Below, piece after piece: positions 45,897 through 56,450 of a stretch of 64,000 bases of DNA. The stretch spans positions 1 to 64,000 of the forward strand of contig JAAVLZ010000003.1 in the NCBI GenBank assembly GCA_012034405.1, in the 5' to 3' direction. How positions within the stretch are numbered: the first letter of the stretch is position 1; each line of letters begins with the position of its first letter. Made by a program: the position numbers and the translations under genes. The notes beneath the pieces were generated by a model. The model saw only the letters and a program-made list of their open reading frames with translations, searched no databases and had not been told where the DNA came from. The stretch comes from Oscillospiraceae bacterium HV4-5-C5C (GTDB lineage Bacteria > Bacillota > Clostridia > Saccharofermentanales > Fastidiosipilaceae).

Positions 45897-46457
45897 ATGA
45901 GTGAAAATCAAACCAAACCGGGCGACGCCCAGACTGACTGCTTACTGAGCGGAAAGCTTTATTGCTATGGTGACAATGTGGATACAGATGTCATCATTCC
46001 GGCCCGCTATTTGAATACCACGGATCCGGCAGAATTGGCCAAACACTGCATGGAGGATCTGGATGCTGATTTTGCGGCTACAGTTAAGCCGGGAGATTTT
46101 ATTGTGGCGGGCCAGAATTTTGGCAGCGGCTCCTCACGGGAACACGCTCCGGTGGCCATAAAAGCTTCCGGGATTGCTCTTGTCATTGCGGCCAGCTTCA
46201 GCCGGATATTTTTCCGTAATGCTATCAATATGGGCCTGCCCATTCTGGAATGCCCCGAAGCCGCGGCTGATATCCAGGCGGGGGACCAGCTGAAGGTCAG
46301 CCTGACTGAAGGCTGGATTGAAAATCTGAGCCGGCAGACCCGCTATCAGGCCACGCCATTCCCGGATTTTATCCGTAAGCTGATGGCTGCGGATGGTCTG
46401 GTGGGATATGTACGCGGTAAATACGACTTTGCTACTACAGAAGAGGCTAAGGCATGA
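45897..46457 (+). CDS. leuD: 3-isopropylmalate dehydratase small subunit
   Basis: Partner of LeuC, 186 residues. The swivel-domain signature is visible: [14 protein letters not shown] near residue 27 and [17 protein letters not shown] near residue 72, followed by [26 protein letters not shown] precedes the ATG. It has a somewhat extended N-terminus (about 15 residues) and overlaps leuB by 4 bases. Confidence 0.96.
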   Translation: MSENQTKPGDAQTDCLLSGKLYCYGDNVDTDVIIPARYLNTTDPAELAKHCMEDLDADFAATVKPGDFIVAGQNFGSGSSREHAPVAIKASGIALVIAASFSRIFFRNAINMGLPILECPEAAADIQAGDQLKVSLTEGWIENLSRQTRYQATPFPDFIRKLMAADGLVGYVRGKYDFATTEEAKA

Positions 46458-47596
46458 GTAATTCCAGTACAGGCACGAAACAAAATCAGCGTTCCACCCA
46501 ACATATCGTCTTGCTTCCGGGCGATGGCATCGGCCCGGAAGTCATAAACAGCGCCAGGCAGGTTTTGCAGGCCTGCGCTCAAAAATATAATGTTACTTTG
46601 ACTTTTACGGAGGCCGCCATCGGCGGTGCCGCATATGACCGCTGCGGCCATCCGTTACCGCAAGCAACGGTTGATCAGTGCTGCGCGGCGGATGCGGTCT
46701 TAATGGGCGCGGTCGGCGGACCGGCCTGGGATAAACTGGAGCGCCAGCTGAGGCCGGAAAGTGCATTGCTAGGCATCCGTCAGGCTATGGGTGTCTATTG
46801 TAATCTCCGTCCGGCAATTTTGTATCCGCAGTTAGGCGCGGCGTCGCCGCTGCGCTCAGATGTAGCAGCTAAGGGCATGGATCTGCTAATCTGCCGCGAG
46901 CTTACCGGCGGGATTTATTTTGGCGATCGGGGCCGTGAAACAATCAAATTGCCTGATGGACAAACGGTTGAATCAGCCTGGGATACCGAGCGCTATAATA
47001 CCTTGGAAATTGAGCGGATAGCCCGGTGGGCCTTTAAATCCGCTCAGGCCCGGCGGCGTCACCTCACATTGGTTGATAAAGCTAATGTCCTGGAAAGCTC
47101 AAGATTATGGCGGGAAACGGTAACCAATCTTGCCTCAGACTACCCGGAAGTTCAGGTAGACTTTCTGTATGTGGATAATGCCGCTATGCAGCTGCTCCGC
47201 CGGCCTTATGATTTTGATGTTATTCTGACCTCCAACATGTTTGGGGATATTTTGAGCGATGAAGCGGCAGAAATCAGCGGTTCTATCGGGCTGCTGCCTT
47301 CAGCGTCCTTAGGGAAGGCGGACCGTCCCGGTTTATATGAACCCATCCACGGTTCAGCGCCGGACATTGCCGGTCAGGGTAAAGCAAATCCCCTGGCAAC
47401 AATCCTGTCTGCCGCTATGCTGCTTCGCTACAGCCTGAATCTTCCTCAAGCTGCTGCTGCGGTTGAGACCGCCTGTCAGGCTGTATTGTCTGCAGGCTAC
47501 CGCAGCGAGGATCTGCAAGTGGTAGGCTCGAGTCAGCCGGTAATGAAGGTCGGGACCCAAGGTATGACTGATGCGGTCCTGAGCTATTTGAAATGA
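46454..47596 (+). CDS. leuB: 3-isopropylmalate dehydrogenase
   Basis: NAD-dependent oxidative decarboxylation of 3-isopropylmalate, the third leucine-specific step. The 380 residues show [11 protein letters not shown] near residue 17, [10 protein letters not shown] near 145, [15 protein letters not shown] near 213, the metal-binding [18 protein letters not shown] near 256 and [15 protein letters not shown] near 299. The start overlaps leuD by 4 bases and ilvD starts 9 bases after its stop. Confidence 0.97.
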   Translation: MSNSSTGTKQNQRSTQHIVLLPGDGIGPEVINSARQVLQACAQKYNVTLTFTEAAIGGAAYDRCGHPLPQATVDQCCAADAVLMGAVGGPAWDKLERQLRPESALLGIRQAMGVYCNLRPAILYPQLGAASPLRSDVAAKGMDLLICRELTGGIYFGDRGRETIKLPDGQTVESAWDTERYNTLEIERIARWAFKSAQARRRHLTLVDKANVLESSRLWRETVTNLASDYPEVQVDFLYVDNAAMQLLRRPYDFDVILTSNMFGDILSDEAAEISGSIGLLPSASLGKADRPGLYEPIHGSAPDIAGQGKANPLATILSAAMLLRYSLNLPQAAAAVETACQAVLSAGYRSEDLQVVGSSQPVMKVGTQGMTDAVLSYLK

Positions 47597-47605
47597 GGTA
47601 AGAAT

Positions 47606-49297
47606 ATGCCAGAACAAGATAAAAACCAGCATCCCCAACGTAGTGACGCTATGAAAAAGGGCGTGAACCGGGCCGCTCATCGATCCCTGCTTTATGCTTT
47701 AGGGCTGACAGAAGAAGAGCTTGACCGTCCTTTTATCGCCGTCGTAAACTCCTTCAACGAACTGGTTCCAGGTCACGTCCACCTGCGGGAATTGACCGAA
47801 CAAGTTAAAATCGGCATCCGTATGGCCGGCGGTGTCCCCTTTGAATTTCCCTCCATCGCGGTTTGTGACGGACTGGCCATGAATCATGAGGGGATGCGTT
47901 ATTCATTAATCAGCCGGGACACGATTGCCGATTCCTGTGAAATCATGCTTTCAGCTCATGTCCTGGATGGTGTGGTCTTTATCCCCAGCTGTGACAAAGT
48001 AGTCCCTGGTATGCTGATGGCCGCGGCGAGAATGAATCTCCCCAGCATTTTTGTCTCCGGCGGTCCTATGCTTCCGGGCAAAACCAAGACCGGAAGAGTT
48101 GGCCTGATGAACGTCTTTGAAGGTGTAGGTGCCTATGCCGCGGGGAAGATGGATATGGAGGAACTGACTCAGCTGGAAATGGCCTGCTGTCCGACCTGCG
48201 GGAGCTGCTCCGGTATGTACACAGCCAATACCATGAACTGTCTGACTGAAGCGATGGGCATGGGTTTGCCTGGTAACGGGACGGTGCCGGCGGTCATGTC
48301 AGAGCGCAGACGCCTGGCCCGCAAGACTGGCAGCCGCATCCTGGCTTTGGTGGAGCAGGGACTGACCGCCCGCCAGATCATGACTGAAGCCAGCATAAAG
48401 AACGCCCTCAGAGTTGATATGGCTCTGGGCGGCTCCACAAACTCCGTTTTGCATATGCTGGCCATCTCCAGAGAGGCAGGCTATCCTTTGTCCTTGCCGG
48501 AAATTGAGCAATTGTCCGCTACGACTCCCCAGCTTTGCAAGCTGAACCCTGCCGGGGATTATTTTATCAGTGATCTGGATGAAGTCGGCGGGATCGGCGC
48601 GGTTATGGCTGAACTAAGTAAGGCTGGCATTTTGCAGCTTGATATACCGACTGTCAGCGGCAGCCTGAGAGACAGACTGCTGCGGTTTGGCGGAGCAGAC
48701 GGTCAGGTTATTCATCCTTTTGCCCGGCCTTATTCGCCGGATGGCGGTTTGGCTGTGCTGTTTGGTAATCTGGCTCCGGAAGGCTGTGTGGTTAAAAAAG
48801 GCGCTGTCCTGCCGGAAATGATGCGGCATGATGGGCCGGCGCGCGTCTTTGACAGCGAAGAAGCTGCTTGTACCGCAATCTTTGGTCACGAGATCAAACC
48901 TGGAGATGTGCTGGTTATCCGCTTTGAAGGCCCTCAAGGCGGTCCGGGAATGAGAGAGATGCTCAGTCCTACGTCAGCTCTGGCCGGAATGGGTTTGGAT
49001 AATTCAGTCGCGCTGTTGACGGATGGCCGCTTCTCCGGCGCCAGCCGCGGCGCTTCTATCGGTCATATCTGTCCGGAAGCCACTCGCGGCGGTCTGATTG
49101 CCAAAGTGCATGAAGGGGATCATATTATTATTGATATCCCTGCGCGCAGCCTGCAGCTGGATGTACCTCAGACAGAACTGGATCAGAGACAACCAGCGGC
49201 CTTGTCGGAGCGACCGATCAAAGGCGTTCTGGCCCGCTATCAAAAGCAGGTCGGTCCGGCCAGCAGCGGAGCTGCGGTGGAAAACTATCCGTTTTAA
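47606..49297 (+). CDS. ilvD: Dihydroxy-acid dehydratase
   Basis: Iron-sulfur enzyme that dehydrates 2,3-dihydroxy-3-methylbutanoate/-pentanoate in valine, isoleucine and leucine synthesis. The 563 residues match the family. Cluster and magnesium ligands are visible in [32 protein letters not shown] and [31 protein letters not shown] is the C-terminal signature. A weak ribosome site (GAGGTA) precedes the ATG. It is in the same orientation as leuB and ilvB and probably in the same transcript. Confidence 0.97.
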   Translation: MPEQDKNQHPQRSDAMKKGVNRAAHRSLLYALGLTEEELDRPFIAVVNSFNELVPGHVHLRELTEQVKIGIRMAGGVPFEFPSIAVCDGLAMNHEGMRYSLISRDTIADSCEIMLSAHVLDGVVFIPSCDKVVPGMLMAAARMNLPSIFVSGGPMLPGKTKTGRVGLMNVFEGVGAYAAGKMDMEELTQLEMACCPTCGSCSGMYTANTMNCLTEAMGMGLPGNGTVPAVMSERRRLARKTGSRILALVEQGLTARQIMTEASIKNALRVDMALGGSTNSVLHMLAISREAGYPLSLPEIEQLSATTPQLCKLNPAGDYFISDLDEVGGIGAVMAELSKAGILQLDIPTVSGSLRDRLLRFGGADGQVIHPFARPYSPDGGLAVLFGNLAPEGCVVKKGAVLPEMMRHDGPARVFDSEEAACTAIFGHEIKPGDVLVIRFEGPQGGPGMREMLSPTSALAGMGLDNSVALLTDGRFSGASRGASIGHICPEATRGGLIAKVHEGDHIIIDIPARSLQLDVPQTELDQRQPAALSERPIKGVLARYQKQVGPASSGAAVENYPF

Positions 49298-49371
49298 TTA
49301 AAGTTCCTGCTGGTCCGGAGCTTCGCTCAGGTTGCCGTCTCAGGGAGCGGTATGAATATGAGGTAAATACA

Positions 49372-51069
49372 ATGAATGGTGCTGAAACTGTAGTTAAATT
49401 TTTAGAAGATCATCAGGTGGATACCTGCTTTGGATACCCGGGCGGCCCCATTCTGGTTCTGTACGACGCTATTTACAAACGTAACTTTCCCCACATCCTG
49501 ACCCGGCACGAGCAGGGCGCGATTCACGCGGCTGAGGGCTATGCCCGGGTCAGCGGCCGGCCGGGGGTGGTTATCGCCACCTCCGGGCCCGGCGCTACCA
49601 ATCTGGTTACCGGCCTGGCAGATGCCTTGCTGGACAGCACGCCTATTCTGGCCATAACAGGCGCGGTCGCCCGGAAGGAAATAGGCCGCGACGCTTTTCA
49701 GGAGGCTGACATTACCGGTATTACCGACCCGGTAACCAAGTATAATTATCTGGTAATGGATCCGGCCTCTTTAAAACCCATTTTGGAAGAAGCCTGGGAA
49801 CTTACCACTGCCGGCCGCCCAGGTCCGGTTCTGGTCAACATCCCCAAAGATTTGCTGTCAGCAGAGATCCCGGAGTCCCATGACAGTTTCAGCAGCTATG
49901 CCCGGCTCAGACCCAAGCCGCTGAAATCAGAACTCCAGATTGATCATGTAGTCCGGGCTTTATCTGAATCAAAAAAACCTCTGCTGATGCTGGGCGGCGG
50001 CTGCGTGATTTCTGATCTGGCTCCGCAGCAGATTGATCGGTTTGTCAACCATACTGCTATGCCGACCTGTCTGACCCTGATGGGTATCGGGGCGGTTAAG
50101 CCGCAGGCACCCGGTTATTTAGGCATGGCGGGGATGCATGGCAGTGTACAGGCTAATAAGGCCTTGGGAAATTGTGATTTGCTGCTGGCTGTAGGCTGCC
50201 GTTTCAGCGATCGTGCGATCGCCAATCCGGAACGGTATGCTGCCGGCCGCACGATCATTCATGTTGATATAGATCCGGCGGAAATCGGCAAAAATGTCAA
50301 ACCTGACATTGAAATTGAAGATGACGCGGGGGACTTTTTCCGCTGCTTAAATCAGGCCTTACCGGAGAAGTTCAGTGCCGACTGGCAGGAATGGCAGTCG
50401 TATTTAACGGATCTGACACAAGCCTATGATAAGGCCGCTGCACCCTTGCTTAAGGTTAGCGAACCGCTGCTGCCTGAGTACACCCTGAAGCGGATTTCTG
50501 ACTTGCTGCGCCAGTATAATCCGATCGTTGTGACGGATGTCGGTCAGCACCAGATGTGGGCGGCACAGTATTTTGATATTCAGACACCCCGTTCGTTTTT
50601 GACCTCAGGCGGCTTGGGCTGTATGGGCTTTGGACTGCCGGCTGCCATAGGCGCGGCCAAAGCCGCTCCCGGCCGTCTGACCGTAGCGGTTGTCGGTGAT
50701 GGCGGCATGCAGATGACTGAACAGGAACTGGGTACGCTCTATGACCTCCAGCTCCCGGTCATGATTGTCGTTCTGGATAATCAGACTTTGGGCATGGTCA
50801 GACAATGGCAGGAACTGTTCTATCATGAGCACTATTCCCAAAGCCTGCTCACGACCAACCCGGACTTTGTCAAACTGGCAGATGCCTACCGCATACCAGG
50901 CTGTAATGTTCATACTGCGGCAGACCTTGATCAGGCTGTTGAGCAGGCTATCAAAACTAACGGTCCCTACCTGCTGCGGGTTTTTGTAAGGCAGAAAGAA
51001 AATGTTTATCCAATGATTCCTGCCGGTAAGGATCCGCAGGATCTGATCATGCCGGGAATGGATTTGTGA
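49372..51069 (+). CDS. ilvB: Acetolactate synthase large subunit
   Basis: ThDP- and FAD-dependent enzyme that joins two pyruvates, or pyruvate and 2-ketobutyrate, the first common step of branched-chain synthesis. The 565 residues show TCFGYPGGPILVLYDAIY, the catalytic Glu in TRHEQGAIHAAEGYARV near residue 47, and the ThDP motif GDGGMQMTEQELGTLYDLQ near residue 443. No ilvN regulatory subunit, ilvC or leuA is found in this window. A GAGG lies before the ATG and a terminator follows the gene. Confidence 0.95.
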   Translation: MNGAETVVKFLEDHQVDTCFGYPGGPILVLYDAIYKRNFPHILTRHEQGAIHAAEGYARVSGRPGVVIATSGPGATNLVTGLADALLDSTPILAITGAVARKEIGRDAFQEADITGITDPVTKYNYLVMDPASLKPILEEAWELTTAGRPGPVLVNIPKDLLSAEIPESHDSFSSYARLRPKPLKSELQIDHVVRALSESKKPLLMLGGGCVISDLAPQQIDRFVNHTAMPTCLTLMGIGAVKPQAPGYLGMAGMHGSVQANKALGNCDLLLAVGCRFSDRAIANPERYAAGRTIIHVDIDPAEIGKNVKPDIEIEDDAGDFFRCLNQALPEKFSADWQEWQSYLTDLTQAYDKAAAPLLKVSEPLLPEYTLKRISDLLRQYNPIVVTDVGQHQMWAAQYFDIQTPRSFLTSGGLGCMGFGLPAAIGAAKAAPGRLTVAVVGDGGMQMTEQELGTLYDLQLPVMIVVLDNQTLGMVRQWQELFYHEHYSQSLLTTNPDFVKLADAYRIPGCNVHTAADLDQAVEQAIKTNGPYLLRVFVRQKENVYPMIPAGKDPQDLIMPGMDL

Positions 51070-51131
51070 GCGACGGGGGTGAAAACCGCCGCCGGCTGAC
51101 CGGAGAAATAAGGTTAAGTTAATGAAAAAAG

Positions 51132-51179
51132 GCCGCTGATGGTTTAGAATAAGTCTGAATCGTTGGCGGCTGTATTTTT
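51132..51179 (+). terminator. Terminator after ilvB
   Basis: GCCGC plus a 12-base arm (51132-51148) pairs with 51154-51170 over 17 positions, several as G-T wobbles, around the loop ATAAG. TGTATTTTT follows. Confidence 0.85.
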
Positions 51180-51257
51180 GCAACCAGCCTGCGTTAACGC
51201 TTCGCCGTCAGCTTTATTAATAAATGACCGTGTCTGCTGACCAGAAAGGATGAAATT

Positions 51258-52598
51258 ATGTTGAAATTAGATTATTCCCATGCCACTTCCTTTTTTAAAG
51301 ATCATGAACTGGCTCACCTGGAGCCGCAGCTGAATTTAGCCAGAACCCAGTTGCTGGAAAAAAACGGCCCCGGTAATGACTTTTTGGGCTGGGTAAATCT
51401 GCCCGCTGAGTATGATCAGGAGGAGTTTGATCGTATTATCAGCGCGGCGGAATACATTAAAACCAATGCGGACGTGCTGGTGGTCATCGGCATCGGCGGT
51501 TCATATCTGGGTGCCAGAGCGGTAATTGAAGCTCTGAAACCATATTTCAATGCAACCGCGGCCCGTCCCGCTGTTGAAGTCATTTTTGCCGGCTATAATC
51601 TTAGCGGCAGCTATCTGGCAGATCTGATGGATTATTTACAGGATAAGCGGGTGTCGTTAAATGTGATTTCTAAATCCGGCACAACGACCGAGCCGGCTAT
51701 CGCGTTCCGTGTACTTAAAGCCTATATGGAAAATCGTTATGGGAAGGCTGAAGCCAGGCAGCGGATATTCGCAACGACAGACCGCAGCCGCGGAGCCTTA
51801 AAGGGACTGGCAGATAAGGAAGGCTATGAAACCTTTGTGGTTCCGGATGATGTGGGCGGACGCTTTTCAGTCCTGACTGCCGTTGGCTTGCTCCCGATTG
51901 CGGCCGCAGGCTTTGACATCACCCGCTTAATGGAGGGAGCAGAGGAGGCTCGCCAGACCTACTTGCTGTCAGAGCATCAGAGCTTTAATGACGCGGAAAC
52001 CTATGCCGCTATCCGTACCTGCCTGCTGCGTAAAGGCTATGACACGGAAATTGTGGTGAATTATGAGCCGCAGTTACATTACTTTACGGAGTGGTGGAAA
52101 CAGCTCTACGGTGAAAGCGAAGGTAAGGATCATCGCGGCTTACTGCCTGCCGGGGTTGATTTCACCTCGGACCTTCACTCCATGGGGCAGTTTATTCAAG
52201 ATGGACGCCGCGGCCTGCTGGAAACGGTACTGCATGTCTCTAAGCCTCGGCGCGAGCTGACGGTACCGGCGGTGAAGGACAATGCCGACGGCCTTAACTT
52301 TTTGGCCGGAATGGACATGCTGGACGTCAATGATAAAGCGGTGGAAGGAACGGTGCTGGCCCATGCTGACGGCGGTGTGCCTAACCTTTTGTTAACGGTT
52401 GATGGGATTGATGAGGCTAATCTTGGCCGGATGATATACTTCTTTGAGTACGCTTGCGCTCTCAGCGGCTATATGAACGCGGTTAATCCCTTTGATCAGC
52501 CCGGTGTCGAGGCTTACAAAAAGAATATGTTTGCCTTGCTAGGAAAACCAGGCTATGAAGAGCAGCGTGCCAGACTGGAGCAGCAACTCAAAGCATAA
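51258..52598 (+). CDS. pgi: Glucose-6-phosphate isomerase
   Basis: Interconverts glucose-6-phosphate and fructose-6-phosphate in glycolysis and amino-sugar supply. The 446 residues match the shorter Gram-positive form. Signatures are [18 protein letters not shown] near residue 75, [16 protein letters not shown] near 138, and [21 protein letters not shown] near residue 288, with GAKA-type substrate contacts. GAAAGGA precedes the ATG. It lies after the ilvB terminator as a separate unit. Confidence 0.97.
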   Translation: MLKLDYSHATSFFKDHELAHLEPQLNLARTQLLEKNGPGNDFLGWVNLPAEYDQEEFDRIISAAEYIKTNADVLVVIGIGGSYLGARAVIEALKPYFNATAARPAVEVIFAGYNLSGSYLADLMDYLQDKRVSLNVISKSGTTTEPAIAFRVLKAYMENRYGKAEARQRIFATTDRSRGALKGLADKEGYETFVVPDDVGGRFSVLTAVGLLPIAAAGFDITRLMEGAEEARQTYLLSEHQSFNDAETYAAIRTCLLRKGYDTEIVVNYEPQLHYFTEWWKQLYGESEGKDHRGLLPAGVDFTSDLHSMGQFIQDGRRGLLETVLHVSKPRRELTVPAVKDNADGLNFLAGMDMLDVNDKAVEGTVLAHADGGVPNLLLTVDGIDEANLGRMIYFFEYACALSGYMNAVNPFDQPGVEAYKKNMFALLGKPGYEEQRARLEQQLKA

Positions 52599-52784
52599 CA
52601 GTGCACAGCCCTGCGGCCGGTGATCGGATCTGACTGCCCGGCCCTTCGATTGATATATACAGTGATTACTCCTGGCAGCAGTTTAGCCAGAATGTACCGG
52701 ATGTTTCCTGTCATAACCGGTACTGCAGTCCTGACCGGGCTGCAGCTACCGGCTATTGTCTGTCCAGAGAAAGGCGTGAATACA

Positions 52785-54881
52785 TTGGCTGAAAGTCATA
52801 TTGTTTTACCTTCATATATAGCGTCTGACATGATCCTGCAGCAAAACAGCGACCTGCCGGTAGTGGGCCTGGCCGCGCCAAACCAGACCGTTGACTTGAC
52901 TTTGGAACGGTTTCCGGCACCAGGTCATCTGGCGCCCAGACTTTCCAGGCAATTTGGCGTGATTCATCGTGACAGCCAAGTAACAGATGAAAGGGGCCAT
53001 TTCCGTTTTACGCTGCCGCCTCAAAAAGGCGGATTTGAACGGTACATCTTGACTATCAGCACCGCAGAACGCCGCAAAGGCTCGGTACCTGAGCCCTATG
53101 TCCGCGCTCCGGGTATGCCTAAACCCTTGCCGGATATGAAGGTCTTTGACAATATCTTGTTTGGCGAGGTCTGGATTTCCGCCGGTCAGGATAACATGGC
53201 TATGCCGCTGGCTTTTGCCGATGAAGGACAATACCGTTCAGTTTTAGATCAGAATGATACCATCCGTTTCCTGGTTCAGGCAGAAGAAGGGGTGGAGAGC
53301 GGCCAGCCCTTCTCTTATCAACCGCTGGAGCAGGCCAGCGGAGCCAGATGGACCAAACCGGGCCAGATCCTGGATCTGCGCCGGATCAGCGCGGTGGCGG
53401 CTCATTTTGCTTTACGCCTGCAGGAACGCCTGACCGTGCCGGTCGGTATTGTTTCAACTGAAAGCAGCGGCAGTCTGCTGCACAACTGGATAGACCGGCG
53501 CAGACTCTACGCTATGCCCGACGCTGTCAATCATCTCAGAAAAATTAAGATGTACCGGACTGAAGCCGATTGGGAGCCCACCGGTCCTAAAGCCAGGTAT
53601 CAGCCTTTTGTGTTTTATAACCATAAAATTGCCCCTCTAACCGGATTGGTCTGCCGCGGCGTTCTTTGGTACCAGGGCGAAAGTGACGTAGCCTTTCCTG
53701 ATTACTATGCTGCGACTTTTCCAGCTTTACTGAAATCCTGGAGCCGGGTTTTCAAGGCGGCCGAGGGCAGCAAACTGAACTTAATTTATTGTCAATTGGC
53801 CCCTTACTTTTATCAGACCTTAAAGCCTGCTGCCTTGAGCCGCTTTAATCTGATGCTGGCAGCGTTAAGAAAAACACTGCCCTGGCCTTCGGCCTTAGTC
53901 AGTTTATATGATATTTCGCCGGAATATCATAATCTCCCGGATTCCTGGCGGCACCCGCTGCATCCGGCGTCTAAGGCCCCGCTGGGCCAGAGGATGGCTG
54001 AGCTCTCACTGGGTTTGTGTTACGGACAAAGTAGCCCGGCAACCTCACCGCATCTGTCTCAGGCCCGGATCGTCGGCAATAAATTCATGCTCAACTTTGA
54101 AACCGGGCAGCAAAATCTGACCATAAGAAAAGGCGATAAACGGCTAAAAGGGTTTTCACTGGCCGGTTCAGATGGTATTTTCAGACCAGCCCAGGCCAGG
54201 ATTCTGTTTGGCGTACAAGTGATGGTCTGGCATGATGATATCAGCCATCCCTGCAGCTGCGCTTATGCGGCCTATGATCTGAATCTTGACTGCAACCTGG
54301 TTACTGAAAACGAATTGCCGGTGCAACCGTTTTCCACCAACGGCAGGCTGCCGCTTAATCAGGTATGGGCGCCTTTGTTATCCCTGGATACTCTTAAAAT
54401 CTGGGCATTTACCGGAAATGAAGTCCGACCGCTGCCTGATCAGGCAGGTTTTCAGGAACTGCTGTATGCTCCGGCTTCCAGCGGCTGCCGTTTTCAGCTT
54501 GATCAGGAACACTTCAGAGATGAAGTCGCGACCCTGAGGATTGACTACAGGAGTGACAGCATGCGCTTTACCTTGCTGCAGGTAAATAAGCTGAACTCGC
54601 TTCAACCACCGCTGGATATGACCATTTACCGGTGGCTGACTGTTTATGTTTTCAATCCGGATGACCGGGAAAAGGCCCTGAGTCTGAGCCCTGAGCTGGC
54701 GGAAACCGTGATTGAGGCCAGGTTAAACTGGCAAAAGCTCAGTCTGCCGATTCCGGCAAGCTTAAAAACAGTCCAAGGCTTTCCTCAACTGGTACTGCAA
54801 GATAAACTCAGGACCGGGACGCTTCTGATCAGCCAGATTCAGCTGTGGCGGGAAGCTCCCGGGGCGGAGGGAAGAGGGTGA
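52785..54881 (+). CDS. SASA/DUF303-type esterase homologue with substituted nucleophile
   Basis: A protein of about 698 residues similar to sialate O-acetylesterases (SGNH fold). The block GEVWISAGQDNMAMPL corresponds to the family's GEVWxCSGQSNM, but the nucleophile Ser is Asp (codon 53190-53192). GVLWYQGESDV and the His region RHPLHP are present. There is no export signal from this start. The C-terminal 200 residues are a beta-rich region of unknown role. Start is uncertain: TTG 52785 (AGAGAAAGG before it) fits the family best; GTG 52620, ATG 52692 and GTG 52776 are in frame. Its stop overlaps rsmA by 4 bases. Confidence 0.8.
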   Translation: MAESHIVLPSYIASDMILQQNSDLPVVGLAAPNQTVDLTLERFPAPGHLAPRLSRQFGVIHRDSQVTDERGHFRFTLPPQKGGFERYILTISTAERRKGSVPEPYVRAPGMPKPLPDMKVFDNILFGEVWISAGQDNMAMPLAFADEGQYRSVLDQNDTIRFLVQAEEGVESGQPFSYQPLEQASGARWTKPGQILDLRRISAVAAHFALRLQERLTVPVGIVSTESSGSLLHNWIDRRRLYAMPDAVNHLRKIKMYRTEADWEPTGPKARYQPFVFYNHKIAPLTGLVCRGVLWYQGESDVAFPDYYAATFPALLKSWSRVFKAAEGSKLNLIYCQLAPYFYQTLKPAALSRFNLMLAALRKTLPWPSALVSLYDISPEYHNLPDSWRHPLHPASKAPLGQRMAELSLGLCYGQSSPATSPHLSQARIVGNKFMLNFETGQQNLTIRKGDKRLKGFSLAGSDGIFRPAQARILFGVQVMVWHDDISHPCSCAYAAYDLNLDCNLVTENELPVQPFSTNGRLPLNQVWAPLLSLDTLKIWAFTGNEVRPLPDQAGFQELLYAPASSGCRFQLDQEHFRDEVATLRIDYRSDSMRFTLLQVNKLNSLQPPLDMTIYRWLTVYVFNPDDREKALSLSPELAETVIEARLNWQKLSLPIPASLKTVQGFPQLVLQDKLRTGTLLISQIQLWREAPGAEGRG

Positions 54882-55768
54882 CCCAGCAGCAGGAGCTAAA
54901 AAGAAAACTGGACGCCGCCGGACTGAAGCTAAAATATCATTTAGGTCAGAATTTCTTAGCCGATCGCGAACTGACCCGCAGCTTAGCCAGCTATGCGGGT
55001 ATAACGCCGGGAGATGCTGTGCTGGAAATCGGGCCGGGCGCAGGCGCGCTCAGCGAGGCTCTACTGGACGCGGCAGCTCCGGGCGGCCTGGTGGTGGCTT
55101 ATGAAATTGATCAGGATCTTAAAAAGCTTCTGCAGGAAGTAGCGGCTAGATACCCGGCTTTTCAATTTGAACTGCAGGACGCGGTAACTGTGAACTTCAG
55201 ACAGGATTTTTTACCTCGAATTGAACAGCGACCTTACCGGGTCGCGGCCAATTTGCCCTATTATCTGACCTCTAAATTAATGGAAAAGTGTCTCTGTGAG
55301 TTGCCTCAAGCCGAGTCCATGGCTTTCATGATTCAAGAAGACGTGCTGGAACGGCTGGTGGACCGCGGAGCCAAAAGGCAGTCAGGCCCGCTGACTGCCT
55401 TAATCAAATCCTACGGAACGCTGTATATTGCAAAACACCTTCCTGCAGCAGCTTTCTTTCCGCCACCCAGAGTGAATTCAGTCTTTATTGTTTTGCGGCC
55501 TTATGATCAAGCGAACAATCCTCAGCCGCTGGCAACGGCTTTACTCAGACAAGCTCCGGCTGACTGGCAAAAATTTTTACACAGTTGCTATCGGCAGCGT
55601 CGAAAGACTCTGGTCAATAATCTGAAAAACGCAGAGACAGAGGAGAACTTCAGGATGGATCCGGCAAGGGTAAAGACAGCCCTGCAAAACCTCCACCGAT
55701 CTGAAAGCAGCCGGGCGGAGAATCTGGACTTAGCTGAACTGGCCCAAATATATCTGGACTTGAAATGA
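54878..55768 (+). CDS. rsmA: 16S rRNA dimethyladenosine transferase RsmA (KsgA)
   Basis: Dimethylates two adjacent adenines in the 3' hairpin of 16S rRNA. The 296 residues show YHLGQNFLADREL, the SAM-binding EIGPGAGALSEALL near residue 50, the catalytic NLPYYLTSKL near 122 and FPPPRVNSVFI near residue 196. The GTG at 54878 is chosen because GGAGGGAAGAG lies before it and the family starts here; its first bases overlap the preceding stop (GTGA). ZapA follows after a terminator. Confidence 0.96.
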   Translation: MTQQQELKRKLDAAGLKLKYHLGQNFLADRELTRSLASYAGITPGDAVLEIGPGAGALSEALLDAAAPGGLVVAYEIDQDLKKLLQEVAARYPAFQFELQDAVTVNFRQDFLPRIEQRPYRVAANLPYYLTSKLMEKCLCELPQAESMAFMIQEDVLERLVDRGAKRQSGPLTALIKSYGTLYIAKHLPAAAFFPPPRVNSVFIVLRPYDQANNPQPLATALLRQAPADWQKFLHSCYRQRRKTLVNNLKNAETEENFRMDPARVKTALQNLHRSESSRAENLDLAELAQIYLDLK

Positions 55769-55786
55769 CAGGATAAACGTTCAGCG

Positions 55787-55835
55787 GTCTGGCTGACCTG
55801 ATTTCCGGGTAGAGCTGAACCAGCCGGACGTTTTT
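55787..55835 (+). terminator. Terminator after rsmA
   Basis: GTCTGGCTG (55787-55795) pairs with CAGCCGGAC (55821-55829) with one wobble, followed by GTTTTT. AAACG upstream can extend pairing into the T-run. A TATAAT at 55843-55848 just after it may be the -10 element for zapA. Confidence 0.7.
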
Positions 55836-55931
55836 GTGTTAATATAATTTGCAGCAGTTCCGGCTGCGGCTGAAACGTTGAGCTTTTAGCTTCTGACGCC
55901 GTCGCATAATCTCACTAAGGTTTGGTCTAAA

Positions 55932-56450
55932 ATGGCAAAAATCACCACCTTCATTGGCGGAAGGCGCTGTGTCTTACAGTCTGACGCCTCTGCCTTATAC
56001 ATGGAAAAAGTATGCCGGCTGGCTGATCAGAAAATCCGGCAGATCAAAGCCAGACAAAACGGCCTGGGAGATGACCAGATATATCTGCTGGCCTTGATTA
56101 ATGAGCTGGATCAGCAGGAAAGAAGTCGCCGTGAAGCCGGGGAGCCGGCAGAATCTGTCCCTCAAATCGCTGCGCTGACCGCTGAAAATCAGTTGCTGAA
56201 GGAAAAATTGACGGCTTATGAAGCCCGGGCTTGTTTAGCTGAAGCCTTCATGCAGGAGTATACCGGCAGCCATACCGAACCTAAAAGGAAGCGACGACGC
56301 CAACCGGGCAGCGCACCCAAACGGGTACCCCGGACGGAGTACAGTCAGCATAAACAAAACATCGCCTCAGGCAGTGACAGCAGGGATTGTCCAGGCAGCC
56401 TGCCTTGTCAGATGACCTTTGATGATTATCTAGGAGAGCAAACACTTTGA
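55932..56450 (+). CDS. zapA: ZapA-like cell division protein
   Basis: A 172-residue protein whose first 75 residues match ZapA, which cross-links FtsZ filaments. The family pattern is visible as TTFIGGRRCVLQSDASALYMEKV, then DDQIYLLALINELDQ. A coiled-coil stretch (ALTAENQLLKEKLTAYE) follows near residues 78-97 and a basic, Arg/Lys/Gln-rich tail ends the protein. The U32 gene overlaps its stop, an arrangement common in Clostridia. The tail is longer than in most ZapA proteins. Confidence 0.85.
   Translation: MAKITTFIGGRRCVLQSDASALYMEKVCRLADQKIRQIKARQNGLGDDQIYLLALINELDQQERSRREAGEPAESVPQIAALTAENQLLKEKLTAYEARACLAEAFMQEYTGSHTEPKRKRRRQPGSAPKRVPRTEYSQHKQNIASGSDSRDCPGSLPCQMTFDDYLGEQTL

Noticed and set aside
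50605-51183. Minus-strand open frame of 192 codons at the end of ilvB
   Set aside because: Antisense to the conserved ThDP domain and crosses the ilvB terminator.
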